Assembly: GCF_018390735.1 (NCBI RefSeq)
Contig: NZ_JAHBCL010000026.1
Location: 1-64,000 of the forward strand
Reading direction: 5' to 3'
DNA length: 64,000 nt
DNA from: Fusibacter paucivorans
Lineage (GTDB): Bacteria; Bacillota; Clostridia; Peptostreptococcales; Acidaminobacteraceae
How positions within the stretch are numbered: the stretch's first letter is position 1; each line of letters begins with the position of its first letter. Made by a program: the position numbers and the translations under genes. Of this stretch, positions 53,866-63,544 are shown piece by piece. Under the pieces are notes generated by a model. The model had not been told where the DNA came from and made no database searches. It worked only from the letters and a program-made list of their open reading frames with translations.

Positions 53866-54660
53866 TTATTCAATCGCTTGATCACTTAAATCATTTGCTT
53901 CTTGAATCCACGTATCCATTGAACCGTCAGTTGTAACAGCTGCTACAGTTGTATTAATTGATTCGAGCAGCCCAAGTGGATCATTTTTTTGTACTGCGAC
54001 GCAGTAAGGATATGCTTCGCCGAGGCTAACCTCTGCAATTGCAAGATTATCATCATTTTCAGCATATTGCTGTGCGACGGCGCCGTCAAGAACGATGGCA
54101 TCACATTTGTCGTAAACGACGTTATTGACAAGATCTGTCACCGTTGACATGGTGACAAGGTTTGCACCCATCATATCATTTGAAACGATATCCGCTTTAG
54201 TCGTTCCCATTTGTGCACCAACGGTTTTGCCGTCAAAGCTTTCAAGCGATGTATAATCGCCTACATTTTCAGCTTTTGTCACAACCATCGGCGGAAGATC
54301 CGTATAGTACGGATCGGAAAAATCAGCGACTTCTGCACGCTCTTCACTCGCTTCAATGGCTGCAATCACCATATCGATCTCCCCTTTTTGCAGCGATGCC
54401 ATCAGATTGTCAAAACTCATGTTGACAATTTCGAGTTCAAGTCCCATATCATCTGCAATTTTCTTTGCAAAGCTAACATCAATCCCTGCGTATTCCTGAT
54501 CGCCGTTATCATCTAAAACGATGAATTCAAAAGGCGGGTAATCCGCAGATGTGCCAAGGACTAGTTTCGTCTTTTCTGGTGCCGCTTCTTCTTTAGCACC
54601 GCATGCTGTCATGCTAAACAACATGACAAATGTCAATAACAATATTACAAACTTCTTCAT
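53866..54660 (-). CDS. polar amino acid ABC substrate-binding lipoprotein
   Basis: 264 aa lipoprotein; the signal peptide ends at lipobox MTAC (cysteine near residue 20). SBP family 3 marks are YPPFEFI, GIDVSFAKKIADDMG, MVIAAIEASEERAEVADFSDPYY and GTTKADIV. First gene of the operon, so ligand is likely a polar amino acid; which one cannot be told. Its leader holds repeat element A. Confidence 0.93.
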   Translation of the reverse strand: MKKFVILLLTFVMLFSMTACGAKEEAAPEKTKLVLGTSADYPPFEFIVLDDNGDQEYAGIDVSFAKKIADDMGLELEIVNMSFDNLMASLQKGEIDMVIAAIEASEERAEVADFSDPYYTDLPPMVVTKAENVGDYTSLESFDGKTVGAQMGTTKADIVSNDMMGANLVTMSTVTDLVNNVVYDKCDAIVLDGAVAQQYAENDDNLAIAEVSLGEAYPYCVAVQKNDPLGLLESINTTVAAVTTDGSMDTWIQEANDLSDQAIE

Positions 54661-54691
54661 AACCCATTTCTCCTTAATTCTAACTTATTTG

Positions 54692-54808
54692 AGGCAATTA
54701 CATCATTCAAGTTTTAATCCTTTCACGACAATACGCAACAGTATTATTGTACTAAAATTCAACCTACTTGACATGAAGGATCAACGAAAAGTAATGATAC
54801 AATTGCCT
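54692..54808 (-). repeat. nested inverted-repeat element, copy A
   Basis: 117 bp with outer arms AGGCAATTACATCATT and AATGATACAATTGCCT and inner arms ATCCTT/AAGGAT. The minus strand reads CTTTTCGTTGATCCTTCA after the first arm, identical to copy B at 58138-58221. It lies in the leader of the binding-protein gene. Confidence 0.7.
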
Positions 54809-54949
54809 TATTTATGGTGTTAAACCGATAGCCGGATGCAAATCTTCCAACTATTAATACATGGTTTTCATAACTTTAAACAAATTTCATCAAAAAATAA
54901 TAGCATGTCATGAAATGACGTTTTCTTTATTGATCATATATTGATAGCT

Positions 54950-55957
54950 TTATTGATGGCTAGTTGATTGATTTATTGATAAATGATCCGCCAAAGTACA
55001 CTGTAGCAGTGAACTGTCTACATTGCCGCCGCTTAAGATCAAGGCAATTTGTTTTCCCGGTAATTTATCACCATATTGCATTACAGCTGCAATCGGCACG
55101 GCGCCTGAAGCTTCCACAACAATTTTTTCATTGAGAACAGCATGGCAAAGTGCTTCACGAATGATCGATTCCTTCACTTCAAAAGCACCATCTAACCAGT
55201 GACGCATCTCAAAAGCTAACGCGCCAATACCGCCGACCATCGCTTCGCAAATAGAAGGTGCACTGTCATAAGTCACAAGGCATTTGCCCTGTTCGATTGA
55301 TTCAAGCCAAGCAGGGCACGCTTCTGAATAAAGACCATAAACTTTTACATTTGGATTAACGGATTTCGCAGCAACCGCTGACGCGATGGCGAAAGCACCG
55401 CCGCCAATAGGAACATAAATGGCATCTATCAGCGGATTCTGTTCCATAATTTCAAGTGCCGCCGTCCCCTGTCCCGCATAAATATCAGCGTCAAAATCAC
55501 CGCCGTCAATATAGACCATGCCGTATTTATCAATATAGGCCATTCCCATCATATGCGCTTCGTCATAATTGTTACCCAGCAAAACAACTTCGCCGCCATA
55601 GAATCTTATTTTTTCAAGCTTGCTTTCAGGCGTCGTTTCCGGCACAATGATTCGAACTTTCGAAATGCCGAGCTTAGCAGCTGCATAAGCAACGGCAATG
55701 CCGTGGTTGCCCGATGAAATTGTGGCAACACCTTTTTCAATTTCCGCCTTTGTCAAAAGATTGAGCTTATTTGCCGCACCTCTTATTTTAAATGATTTTC
55801 CAACTTGCTGACATTCAAGTTTTAGAAAAATCGCTCGGTCCTCTCGGCTCAAATAATGTGATTTCTCCAGTGGCGTTTTATAAATATATGCGTTAATACG
55901 TTGATAAGCAGCTTCTATATCTGAAAGTTTTATTGCCTTCAATCCTTGTTCAGTCAA
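54950..55957 (-). CDS. threonine/serine dehydratase (PLP-dependent, TdcB-like)
   Basis: 335 aa fold type II PLP enzyme. The Schiff-base lysine is in SFKIRGAANKL (near residue 57), the phosphate loop is GGGAFA and SSGNHGIAVAYAA is the conserved asparagine loop. No ACT regulatory domain, thus like catabolic TdcB or a serine racemase/dehydratase. Deaminates threonine or serine to a 2-oxo acid. Start TTG 55957. Divergent from an AEC carrier. Confidence 0.9.
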   Translation of the reverse strand: MTEQGLKAIKLSDIEAAYQRINAYIYKTPLEKSHYLSREDRAIFLKLECQQVGKSFKIRGAANKLNLLTKAEIEKGVATISSGNHGIAVAYAAAKLGISKVRIIVPETTPESKLEKIRFYGGEVVLLGNNYDEAHMMGMAYIDKYGMVYIDGGDFDADIYAGQGTAALEIMEQNPLIDAIYVPIGGGAFAIASAVAAKSVNPNVKVYGLYSEACPAWLESIEQGKCLVTYDSAPSICEAMVGGIGALAFEMRHWLDGAFEVKESIIREALCHAVLNEKIVVEASGAVPIAAVMQYGDKLPGKQIALILSGGNVDSSLLQCTLADHLSINQSTSHQ

Positions 55958-56091
55958 TCGTTTTGCCCCTTTTCATCTCTTTGTACAGTGTCTCATCGCC
56001 ACCGTCTCAAAAAAAAGCCGCTAATCACTGTCGAAGAAATTAGCCGCCATTCATTTATCATCATTATTATAGTGCATCTTGCGGTAAAATA

Positions 56092-56111
56092 AAATACATA
56101 AAAATGTATTT
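56092..56111. promoter_or_regulatory. 20-bp inverted repeat, candidate operator
   Basis: AAATACATAAAAATGTATTT, 8-bp arms and 4-bp centre, in the 244-bp gap between the divergent dehydratase and carrier genes. Confidence 0.4.
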
Positions 56112-56201
56112 GTATAAAATATTAACTTATTTTAATTAACTGCGCACAATTTATCAAAAATGCGATATGATAGAAATGACATTTTAAAAGGAGCCTATTC
56201 T

Positions 56202-57140
56202 ATGTTTACTAATGGACTAATCGTACTGAATCAAATGGTTATTATGGCGCTGCTCGTTGCCGCCGGTTACGCACTGTACCGTTATCGTATATTTAATAAC
56301 GATACGACACAGAGCATGTCAAACCTGCTGTCCAAATTCGTCATTCCCTGTGCAATTGTCGCCTCATTTCAGCGCGCATTTGACATTAACATGGCCAAAA
56401 CACTTGGGATTACTTTTCTCTCTGCAATCCTCATGTTCTTAGTCGCCGTTACCATTTCACGATTTCTATATGGTCCCGGAAAATTCGACAATTACGCAGA
56501 TCGCCAGATGTGTGCCATTTTTTCAAACAATGGGTTTATGGCACTGCCGCTGCTCAATGCGATGTTTGGCGATTACGGCGTGTTTTTAGCAACGGGACAT
56601 ATCGTCTGCATGGCAGTCGTCGTCTGGACATATGGCGTTTTTCTCCTCGAGGGGGATAAGTATCAGTTCAGCCTAAAAAAAATTCTGCTCAATCCGGGAA
56701 TCGTCGGAATGTATATCGGTGTTGCACTGTTCTGTTCACCGGTTAAACTGCCAGACACTGTTTACACGACTGTTAGCTACATTGCACAGCTCAACACGCC
56801 AATTGCAATGTTCGTCCTCGGCTGTTTCCTCGCGCAGCTCAACTTAATTGACAGCTTAAAAAACTGGGCGGCATGGCGCGTTTCACTGGTGCGCCTGCTC
56901 CTTATACCGGCGGTTTCAATGCTCGTTCTTTACTTTATTCCGCTTGAAATGACGGCAAAAATCACACTGCTCGTTGGCGTCGCTGCACCAACTGCCATCA
57001 TTAGTGCGATGTTCGCCCAAATTTATAAAACCGATTATCTTTTCTCTACACAAGTCATTGCACTGTCAACCATTTCTTCGATCATTACATTACCGGGATT
57101 GATCACTTTTTTTGAAATATCCAGTCAATGGATCGGTTAA
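56202..57140 (+). CDS. auxin efflux carrier (AEC) family transporter
   Basis: 312 aa, about 10 membrane helices in two repeats of five. The start GLIVLNQMVIMALLVAAGYALYRYRIFN and NLLSKFVIPCAIVASFQRAF are typical of bacterial AEC proteins that move malate, malonate or amino-acid-related acids. ATG 56202 has AAAGGAG; the in-frame start at 56160 lacks a site. Confidence 0.88.
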   Translation: MFTNGLIVLNQMVIMALLVAAGYALYRYRIFNNDTTQSMSNLLSKFVIPCAIVASFQRAFDINMAKTLGITFLSAILMFLVAVTISRFLYGPGKFDNYADRQMCAIFSNNGFMALPLLNAMFGDYGVFLATGHIVCMAVVVWTYGVFLLEGDKYQFSLKKILLNPGIVGMYIGVALFCSPVKLPDTVYTTVSYIAQLNTPIAMFVLGCFLAQLNLIDSLKNWAAWRVSLVRLLLIPAVSMLVLYFIPLEMTAKITLLVGVAAPTAIISAMFAQIYKTDYLFSTQVIALSTISSIITLPGLITFFEISSQWIG

Positions 57141-57161
57141 AGGCGACCTTGTCAAAAAATG

Positions 57162-58082
57162 TTAGTGCTCAGAAACGTTTTGCACATCCTCATGCACATC
57201 CTCATGCGCTTCTTTGAAGCGAAATGTCGGTTTGAAATGGATAAAAGCCACTTGAAGCTGACGCTGATAATAGCTTATGCCCTCTTTTACAATAATGGCG
57301 CTTTCAAATATTTTCTTTGCGTCCTGATAGGGTAAATGATGCTCATTACATATTTCTTTTAATGCTTTCAAAGACGCTTCCGGCGATTCAAGTGCCATAG
57401 ATTTCGTGACTGTCTTAATCGTTAACTGTGGATCAATTCCCAAACTGTAAAGCAAATTAATCAGGTATATGTATTCCTGACACCGCTCAATTCCTTTGAC
57501 AGAGAACTGATTCAAAACTTGATCAAACATATGACGCTGCATCGTCCATATAAGGACGACATTTTCTCGAACGCTATTGTTCATCTTCTTTAACGCCGAT
57601 TCCATGTCGATAATCCGATAGTTGGCATTGACAGCATAGATACTATCAAACGGTGCGCCATCATTGATCTCAAAGGTTTCGAATTTGCTCCGGCAGCAGT
57701 TAATATTTGGGATGCGCTCACTTTCGATTTTCATCATGAGCTTATGGAGCATATGCTGAGAGAAGTCAATTGCCGTGATGGCTTGACTTCTGCGTGACAA
57801 TGGAATGGTGAATTTACCTGTGCCACACCCAAATTCAAGTAACTTCTTTCCTTCTCCAACAATACTGATTAAATAATCAAGCAGCTCTGGAGCATCATCA
57901 TATAGAGATGGGATCCCATCGTACTTTTCGCTGTATGTTTCCCAAAATGCCGTTTCCTTTTCATCTGAAAATGCTCTATCAGCATGTATACCAGGTTTTA
58001 ACGCTAACGTCTCACGCCATATCTGATTAAAATCCACATCATGTTTTTTCATTAATGTCATAAACGCACTTCTATTTTCCAT
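57162..58082 (-). CDS. class I SAM-dependent methyltransferase
   Basis: 306 aa. KLLEFGCGTGKFTIPLSRR (near residue 79) is motif I for SAM binding, then AITAIDFSQHML (motif with the acidic ribose-binding residue) and DSIYAVNANYRI. The C-terminal third is not typical of a known group. It lies 136 bp after the second ATPase gene of the cobalamin-regulated importer in the same direction, with repeat copy B in between. A role in metallophore or corrinoid handling is possible but only inferred from place. RBS GGAGA. Confidence 0.82.
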   Translation of the reverse strand: MENRSAFMTLMKKHDVDFNQIWRETLALKPGIHADRAFSDEKETAFWETYSEKYDGIPSLYDDAPELLDYLISIVGEGKKLLEFGCGTGKFTIPLSRRSQAITAIDFSQHMLHKLMMKIESERIPNINCCRSKFETFEINDGAPFDSIYAVNANYRIIDMESALKKMNNSVRENVVLIWTMQRHMFDQVLNQFSVKGIERCQEYIYLINLLYSLGIDPQLTIKTVTKSMALESPEASLKALKEICNEHHLPYQDAKKIFESAIIVKEGISYYQRQLQVAFIHFKPTFRFKEAHEDVHEDVQNVSEH

Positions 58083-58137
58083 CTTTTTTCGTCTCCATTA
58101 ACATAATCACCGTCTTAAATTTTAAAAACACATTAGA

Positions 58138-58221
58138 TGAGTCAATTGCATCATTCAAATAATAATCTCTTCACAACATTCTAGTGAAGGATCAACGAAA
58201 AGCGATTATGCAATTTCCTCA
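58138..58221 (-). repeat. nested inverted-repeat element, copy B
   Basis: 84 bp. Minus strand shows GAGGAAATTGCATAATCG, then CTTTTCGTTGATCCTTCA shared exactly with copy A, then TTTGAATGATGCAATTGACTC. Outer arms pair imperfectly. It overlaps the stop of the ATPase gene by a few bases. Confidence 0.7.
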
Positions 58222-58974
58222 AATATCAAAAAAAGCGAATTCTTCGACAAGTTTTTTAACATAAGCCGTCTTTGGACGCGTCAGCAGTTGTTCTGTTGTC
58301 CCTTGCTCAACGACGCTTCCACAATATATTACGGCAAGCGTTTGACACGTTTTCGAGATTACTTCCAAGTCATGAGAAATCAAAATCATCGTCATACCCG
58401 TCCTTTTTTGTGCCGTTGTTAAAACGTCAAAGAGCTTCGCTTGTACGGAAACATCCAGCATTGAAGTGCCCTCATCCATTACCATTATTTTTGGTTTCAG
58501 CAACAGTGCTCTCGCAATTGCCATCCGCTGTGCTTCCCCACCACTGACTTCATGCGGATATCGATGCAACAATGTCTCTGATAAGTCAACTTGGCTGAGC
58601 ATTTCTCGAATCGCAGCATTAAATTTATCACGGTCAATACGCTGACTAACTTTTAGCGCCTCCATCAAGGAATGTTCAAACATCATCTTGGGGTCAAATG
58701 ATTGTGCAGGATGCTGAAAGATCATTTGAATAGATTGGCTTCGTTCTTTTCTGGAATAGCTGCTAACGGCTTTACCATCAAGCAGTACACTGCCGCTTGT
58801 CGGCGGTATTAACCCCATCATCACACGTGCCAGCGTCGATTTGCCGCAGCCGCTGTTGCCTGCGATCCCCATAATTGTGCCCTGAGGAATGTCAAATGAC
58901 ACATTATCCAGCGCTATTTGCGTCTGTCCAAGCCCCTGTTTAAATATCTTTGTGACATGCTTCAACTCAATCAT
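58219..58974 (-). CDS. Opp/Nik-type ABC importer ATPase 2 (NikE/DppF-like)
   Basis: 251 aa. Walker A AGNSGCGKSTLA, Q-loop IFQHPAQSFDPKM, signature VSGGEAQRMAIARAL and Walker B IMVMDEGTSMLDVSVQ. Note that the usual DEPTSALD is DEGTSMLD here. Overlaps the first ATPase gene by 8 bp. Fifth gene of the importer. Confidence 0.92.
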   Translation of the reverse strand: MIELKHVTKIFKQGLGQTQIALDNVSFDIPQGTIMGIAGNSGCGKSTLARVMMGLIPPTSGSVLLDGKAVSSYSRKERSQSIQMIFQHPAQSFDPKMMFEHSLMEALKVSQRIDRDKFNAAIREMLSQVDLSETLLHRYPHEVSGGEAQRMAIARALLLKPKIMVMDEGTSMLDVSVQAKLFDVLTTAQKRTGMTMILISHDLEVISKTCQTLAVIYCGSVVEQGTTEQLLTRPKTAYVKKLVEEFAFFDI

Positions 58975-59905
58975 ACAAAATACACCTCACCATTGTGTCG
59001 GGATCTATCTCACGCAGTTCGACGAATTGGACTTTACACTTAGCACTGGCAAACTGACATCTGCTATAAAATTTGCACCTGCTCTCATGGGATGGGTTCA
59101 GATGATCCGGTATTGGCGTCATACCTGCTTTCGGCGTTGCCATAAGCAAACCTTTTGTATAAGGATGCAACGGCGTTGTCAATACTTTCTTTGCCTCACC
59201 AATTTCAACAATTTCACCTTGATACATCACGACAATTTGCTCACATAGTTTTTTGGCAAAAAAAAGATCATGTGTGATGACAATCATGCTTTGGGTATAA
59301 TGTTGGCGAATCTCCCAGAAGACATCATAGATACTCCGTCGCAATATAGCGTCTAATCCCTTTGTCGGTTCATCTGCAATTAGCCAGCTCGGGTGACAGA
59401 TCAAGCCCATAATGGCAATTAGTCGCTGATTCATGCCGCCACTCATCTGAAAAGTGTACTGCTGCATCACTTTTTTGGGCATTTCAAACCCAAAACACCT
59501 TAGATGCGCTTCAACTGTTTTTCGAGCTTCCGTGCGTGAAACATCAAAATGCTTAATCAACGGTTCCATGAGCTGACGTCCTATCGTTCGAACAGGATTT
59601 AAAGCTTCATTGGGATTTTGGACGATTAAACCGATCTCTTGTCCACGTATTTTACGCATCGACTCTGCGTCCAGCGCGTATAAATCTTTATGTCCAAAAA
59701 AGCATGTGCCTGAAATACACGCTTGTTTGGGCAAGAGCTGCAAAATCGACATTCCCAATACGGACTTTCCACTGCCTGTTTCACCAATAACGCCTGTGAT
59801 CTTTCCCGCCTTAAATGTGACGTTAACCTGATCAACTGCCGATACCCGCTTTGATTTTAAAGCAAATTCAATGGTGACATCTGCCATTTGAATATCATAA
59901 TGCAT
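58967..59905 (-). CDS. Opp/Nik-type ABC importer ATPase 1 (NikD/DppD-like)
   Basis: About 312 aa. Walker A GETGSGKSVLG, Q-loop IVQNPNEALNPV, signature MSGGMNQRLIAIMGL, Walker B WLIADEPTKGLD, and a C-terminal cysteine motif CKFYSRCQFASAKC (iron-sulfur-like Cys cluster seen in Dpp/Opp ATPases). ATG 59905 is preferred to 59926 because AAAGGAG stands 6 bp before it. Overlaps the permease by 11 bp. Confidence 0.92.
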   Translation of the reverse strand: MHYDIQMADVTIEFALKSKRVSAVDQVNVTFKAGKITGVIGETGSGKSVLGMSILQLLPKQACISGTCFFGHKDLYALDAESMRKIRGQEIGLIVQNPNEALNPVRTIGRQLMEPLIKHFDVSRTEARKTVEAHLRCFGFEMPKKVMQQYTFQMSGGMNQRLIAIMGLICHPSWLIADEPTKGLDAILRRSIYDVFWEIRQHYTQSMIVITHDLFFAKKLCEQIVVMYQGEIVEIGEAKKVLTTPLHPYTKGLLMATPKAGMTPIPDHLNPSHESRCKFYSRCQFASAKCKVQFVELREIDPDTMVRCILYD

Positions 59906-60716
59906 CATTTGCTCCTTTATTGACATCCAGTTTGTCTCTCATATAATCACCAATCGCATGAACGCTCCAAACAAAAGTAATAATGGCTGCACCCGGTGCT
60001 GCCATCAACAGTGGGTGTTCCCGAAAATAGGGTCTGGCATCACTAATCATAATCGCCCAATCTGGCGCGGGCGGCTGAAGTCCCAATCCCAAGTAGCTTA
60101 ATGAAGCAACACTCAAAACCACTGAACCAACTTTTGTTGCAAATAAAATGATTAAACTATCTGATAAGTTGGGTAAAACATGGCGAATAAAGATCCACCC
60201 GTCACTTGCACCAACACTTTTCATGCCTTCTATAAAATTAGCATGCTTCAGCTGCATCACCTCACCGCGGACAATACGTGAAAAACCAACCCACGAATTC
60301 ACTGTTACGGCAATCAGCAAACTATTCATCCCGGGTCCGAGGACTCCTGCAAATGCAACCATAATACTGACGCCGGGAATCCCTAAAAAGACATTGGAAA
60401 TACCCGTAATCAAAAGATCTGCTTTACCGCCATAGTAACCTGCCACAAACCCGACTGCTGTACCGATCCCCATTGAAATCAGCGTCGCAGCAAATGCCAG
60501 TAAAATAGACTGTCTACCACCATACAACACTCTGCTAAATGTGTCGCGTCCCAAGGAATCAGTCCCCAAAATATGGGCTGCTGTAGGGGCTGACAATCGA
60601 TTTTGCATGTCAATCATCTCGGGATCAAATGGTGCTAACAATGGTGCTAAAATAGTGATCAGCACGATTGCACCAAGTATCATAAAAGGCATTGCTTCCA
60701 TTCGCTTCATTTTCAT
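59895..60716 (-). CDS. Opp/Nik-type ABC importer permease 2 (NikC/DppC-like)
   Basis: 273 aa with six membrane helices. GTDSLGRDTFSRVLYGGRQS is the DppC signature after the first helix, and NFIEGMKSVGASDGWIFIRHVLPN is the ATPase-binding EAA loop. Start overlaps the stop of permease 1 (ATGA). Confidence 0.93.
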   Translation of the reverse strand: MKMKRMEAMPFMILGAIVLITILAPLLAPFDPEMIDMQNRLSAPTAAHILGTDSLGRDTFSRVLYGGRQSILLAFAATLISMGIGTAVGFVAGYYGGKADLLITGISNVFLGIPGVSIMVAFAGVLGPGMNSLLIAVTVNSWVGFSRIVRGEVMQLKHANFIEGMKSVGASDGWIFIRHVLPNLSDSLIILFATKVGSVVLSVASLSYLGLGLQPPAPDWAIMISDARPYFREHPLLMAAPGAAIITFVWSVHAIGDYMRDKLDVNKGANDAL

Positions 60717-61654
60717 AGCGAATCTCCCTGTTTCATCCTAGGATTGATTAAAAAATACAACATGTCAATCAGCAAATTACTCAGTACATAAATGGTGCCA
60801 GTCAGCAGAACAAACGCCTGTATGATAAAATAATCTCTATTGTAGATAGCGTCAATAACATAACTGCCCATTCCAGGTAATGCAAAGATGGATTCGATGA
60901 CTGCAGAACCACCTAAAATACCTGCAAAGTACAACCCAAAGAAGGTAATAATCGGAATCATCGCATTCTTAAAAATATGCCAAGTACCAATAAACGATTT
61001 TGACATGCCCTTTGCCGAGGCAACTAAAACGTACTGCTTTGATATTTCACCAATAAAATTGGACCGAGAGAGCCGTGCAGAAGTACCAATGGTTCCCATT
61101 GAAAGAACGAGTGACGGCATGATAAAACTTTTGACGCCTTCCATACCGGACGTTGGCAGCAGATGAAAGCATTCAGAAAAAATGGCGATTAAAATAATCG
61201 CCATACAAAATCCTGGTATGGATACCATTAGTGTACATAATTGCCTTAGAAATCGATCAAGGATCGTATCCCTTGTGGCAGCCATAACTGCTCCAATACC
61301 AAGGCCAGCAACCACTGTTATCACAAAAGCGCTGAATGCCAGCTTTAATGTAACCGGCATCCTTCGCAGCATCTCTGCTTTAATCTCTTCGTTGTCATAG
61401 ATTGACTTGCCAAAATCACCTCTTATAACGCGATTAATCCAATTGACATATTGAATATGATAAGGCAAATCCAGACCAAGTTCAGCTCTTTTGGCATTGA
61501 CCATGGCTTCGCTGGGCTCCGTTATTCCATCACGGGTTAAGGATAGGTATACGGGATCCCCAGGCGAAACCAAGCCTAAGAAGAATGCAAAAATGGTAAT
61601 ACCAATCCACACGGGCAATAGACTAATTACCCGTTTTAAGAAATAGTGTATCAT
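60713..61654 (-). CDS. Opp/Nik-type ABC importer permease 1 (NikB/DppB-like)
   Basis: 313 aa. FLKRVISLLPVWIGITIFAFFL at the start, the DPVYLS loop and the EAA loop SAKGMSKSFIGTWHIFKNAMIPI near residue 215. ATG 61654 overlaps the binding-protein stop as ATGA and is chosen over the longer 61666 start. Confidence 0.93.
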   Translation of the reverse strand: MIHYFLKRVISLLPVWIGITIFAFFLGLVSPGDPVYLSLTRDGITEPSEAMVNAKRAELGLDLPYHIQYVNWINRVIRGDFGKSIYDNEEIKAEMLRRMPVTLKLAFSAFVITVVAGLGIGAVMAATRDTILDRFLRQLCTLMVSIPGFCMAIILIAIFSECFHLLPTSGMEGVKSFIMPSLVLSMGTIGTSARLSRSNFIGEISKQYVLVASAKGMSKSFIGTWHIFKNAMIPIITFFGLYFAGILGGSAVIESIFALPGMGSYVIDAIYNRDYFIIQAFVLLTGTIYVLSNLLIDMLYFLINPRMKQGDSL

Positions 61655-63327
61655 TGCCCTGCCCAATGTACCTTGTCGAGGGTTACACCATAGTTGACCG
61701 CTTCGTAACCTTCAATCTTTTTATTAAACGCAACCAGTGTCACATCATTGAAATACGGAATAACCGGCAGCTCTTCCACCGCGATTGTTTGCAGACGGTT
61801 ATACATCGCTTCTCTCTTTGCCATATCGAGTTCTCCAGAGACATCTTCAATTAACTTATCTACCTCTGTATTACTGTAACCAAAGCTCCATGATTTATTT
61901 AAGCTATTATCAGTCTTCATCATGCTCGAAAATAGGCTGACGGGTTCAGCACTGGAAAGGCCTTTAATTTTGAGCGAAAGATCATATTCCCCCTCTTTTA
62001 CCGCCGCACTCCATGCCGCATTATCCAATATTGTTATTTCTGCGTCAACGCCGATTTCCTTTAGTTGTGCTTGAAGCAGTTCCGCTTCTTCTTTATTGGG
62101 ATAGCGATTTAATTCACCGCTTCTCAATACCAATGCAACTGAGACTCGTTCATCTCCAAGTACTTCCTTGGCAAGCGATTTTGCCTTTTCAACATCATGC
62201 GGAATATCGAATGCTTCATAAAAAGGTGTCATTTGATTGAGAACATTTACCGTAGGGTACCCAAGTCCTGCATAAAAACTATCTAAAATCAGCTCTCTGT
62301 CAATTAGCAAGCTAACTGCTTGGCGCATTCTCACATCGTTAAATGGAAATTTATTCCCATTGACAATGATATAATGCGTAATGGTACTTGGCGTATAGGA
62401 AATATCAAAATCGCCGGTTTCTACGAGCGACATCGCCATGACCGGCTGAATAGCACCCAAGTCAAGCACCCCCATCACCTCACCTGATTTAAGTGCTGAA
62501 TAACGCGTATCAGGATCAGGGATCACTTTTATACGAATTTGCGCAATTTGCGCTTTATCGCCATAATAATCGTCGTTACGTGCAATAACTGTATAAGAAT
62601 CAAGTACGTTTTCAATGAGTTTAAATGGTCCTGTTCCCATTGGCAACCCGTTAAAATTGCCTTCTGCATCAAAGTTTTTCGGACTGTACATTGCACTGCC
62701 AAAATTCGTCATTGCATAATCTAGTGTTGGCAAAGGTGACGCAAATACCAATTGGATTTCATAGTCACTTAACTTTTCTACTTTTTCCAGCCCCGGATAG
62801 GTCGTATCAATGTTCATCGTATAGAAATTCGAAGATTTTTCACCGAGTTTCATCCGATCAAAATTCGCAATCACAGCATCTGCATTAAACGGTTCACCAT
62901 CATGAAACGAAACGCCCTCTTTCAATTGAAAAGTCCAAATCGTGTAATCTTCATTGGCGCTGTATGATGCCGCGAGTTTTGGGATCGGAGCACCACTTTC
63001 GTCACTGGCGATCAACGGTTCCCAAACCATGAGTATTGAACTGCAATAGTAGGCATCGTTTTCACCAGGTGCAATGTTTCTTGTTCCCGCCAGAACAATT
63101 TCCGCATCAGCAACGTCAGAAACCTGTTCATCATCCTCTTCTTCATCAGCTGTCCGATCAGATTCGTTGTTTTCATTTAATGCAGCCTGAGCAGCCGCTT
63201 CATCAGGCTTATCAGTTGTTGCATTGACATCGTTATTGCTGCAGCCAGCTACCCCCAGAACCATTACGATGGCCAAAATAATCCATAAATAGCTTTGCTT
63301 TTTTTTCATTTTTGTTAATCCTTGCAT
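61651..63327 (-). CDS. Opp/Nik-type ABC substrate-binding lipoprotein (SBP family 5)
   Basis: 558 aa lipoprotein: signal WIILAIVMVLGVAGC with lipobox VAGC, then a very acidic linker of about 45 residues (DRTADEEEDDEQVSD). The SBP5 domain shows YTIWTFQLKEGVSFHDGEPFNADAVIANFDR and NDVRMRQAVSLLIDRELI. First gene after the cobalamin riboswitch, so the ligand is probably Co/Ni, a metallophore complex or a B12 precursor rather than a peptide. RBS AAGGAGGG 9 bp before ATG 63327; M7 is an alternative. Confidence 0.9.
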   Translation of the reverse strand: MQGLTKMKKKQSYLWIILAIVMVLGVAGCSNNDVNATTDKPDEAAAQAALNENNESDRTADEEEDDEQVSDVADAEIVLAGTRNIAPGENDAYYCSSILMVWEPLIASDESGAPIPKLAASYSANEDYTIWTFQLKEGVSFHDGEPFNADAVIANFDRMKLGEKSSNFYTMNIDTTYPGLEKVEKLSDYEIQLVFASPLPTLDYAMTNFGSAMYSPKNFDAEGNFNGLPMGTGPFKLIENVLDSYTVIARNDDYYGDKAQIAQIRIKVIPDPDTRYSALKSGEVMGVLDLGAIQPVMAMSLVETGDFDISYTPSTITHYIIVNGNKFPFNDVRMRQAVSLLIDRELILDSFYAGLGYPTVNVLNQMTPFYEAFDIPHDVEKAKSLAKEVLGDERVSVALVLRSGELNRYPNKEEAELLQAQLKEIGVDAEITILDNAAWSAAVKEGEYDLSLKIKGLSSAEPVSLFSSMMKTDNSLNKSWSFGYSNTEVDKLIEDVSGELDMAKREAMYNRLQTIAVEELPVIPYFNDVTLVAFNKKIEGYEAVNYGVTLDKVHWAGQ

Positions 63328-63423
63328 TGTGTTCGCCCTCCTTCAATCAATACGATTTGATTTTCCCGTGTCCTTAGCGCCGAGCGTCTCACTGATCGAT
63401 TAAGATCAATCTTTTTGCCAAAT

Positions 63424-63453
63424 AAAAAAACTTTGGTTCCAAAAAAACCAAAG
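63424..63453 (-). terminator. terminator between cobalamin riboswitch and importer operon
   Basis: CTTTGGTT/AACCAAAG stem followed by TTTTTTT on the minus strand, 97 nt before the first start codon. Expression platform for transcription attenuation. Confidence 0.85.
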
Positions 63454-63544
63454 CTCACCTGCAAAAACACCGTGCTGAAATCATTCATCGAAAGCACATT
63501 GCCTCTAGCATTTAATTCTTCACTGGAAAATCAAATACACACCT

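Noticed and set aside
56013-56055. Terminator-like hairpin in the dehydratase leader
   Set aside because: Only six pairs (GCTAAT/ATTAGC) with mismatched outer bases; the T8 run makes it suggestive but the stem is too weak to call.
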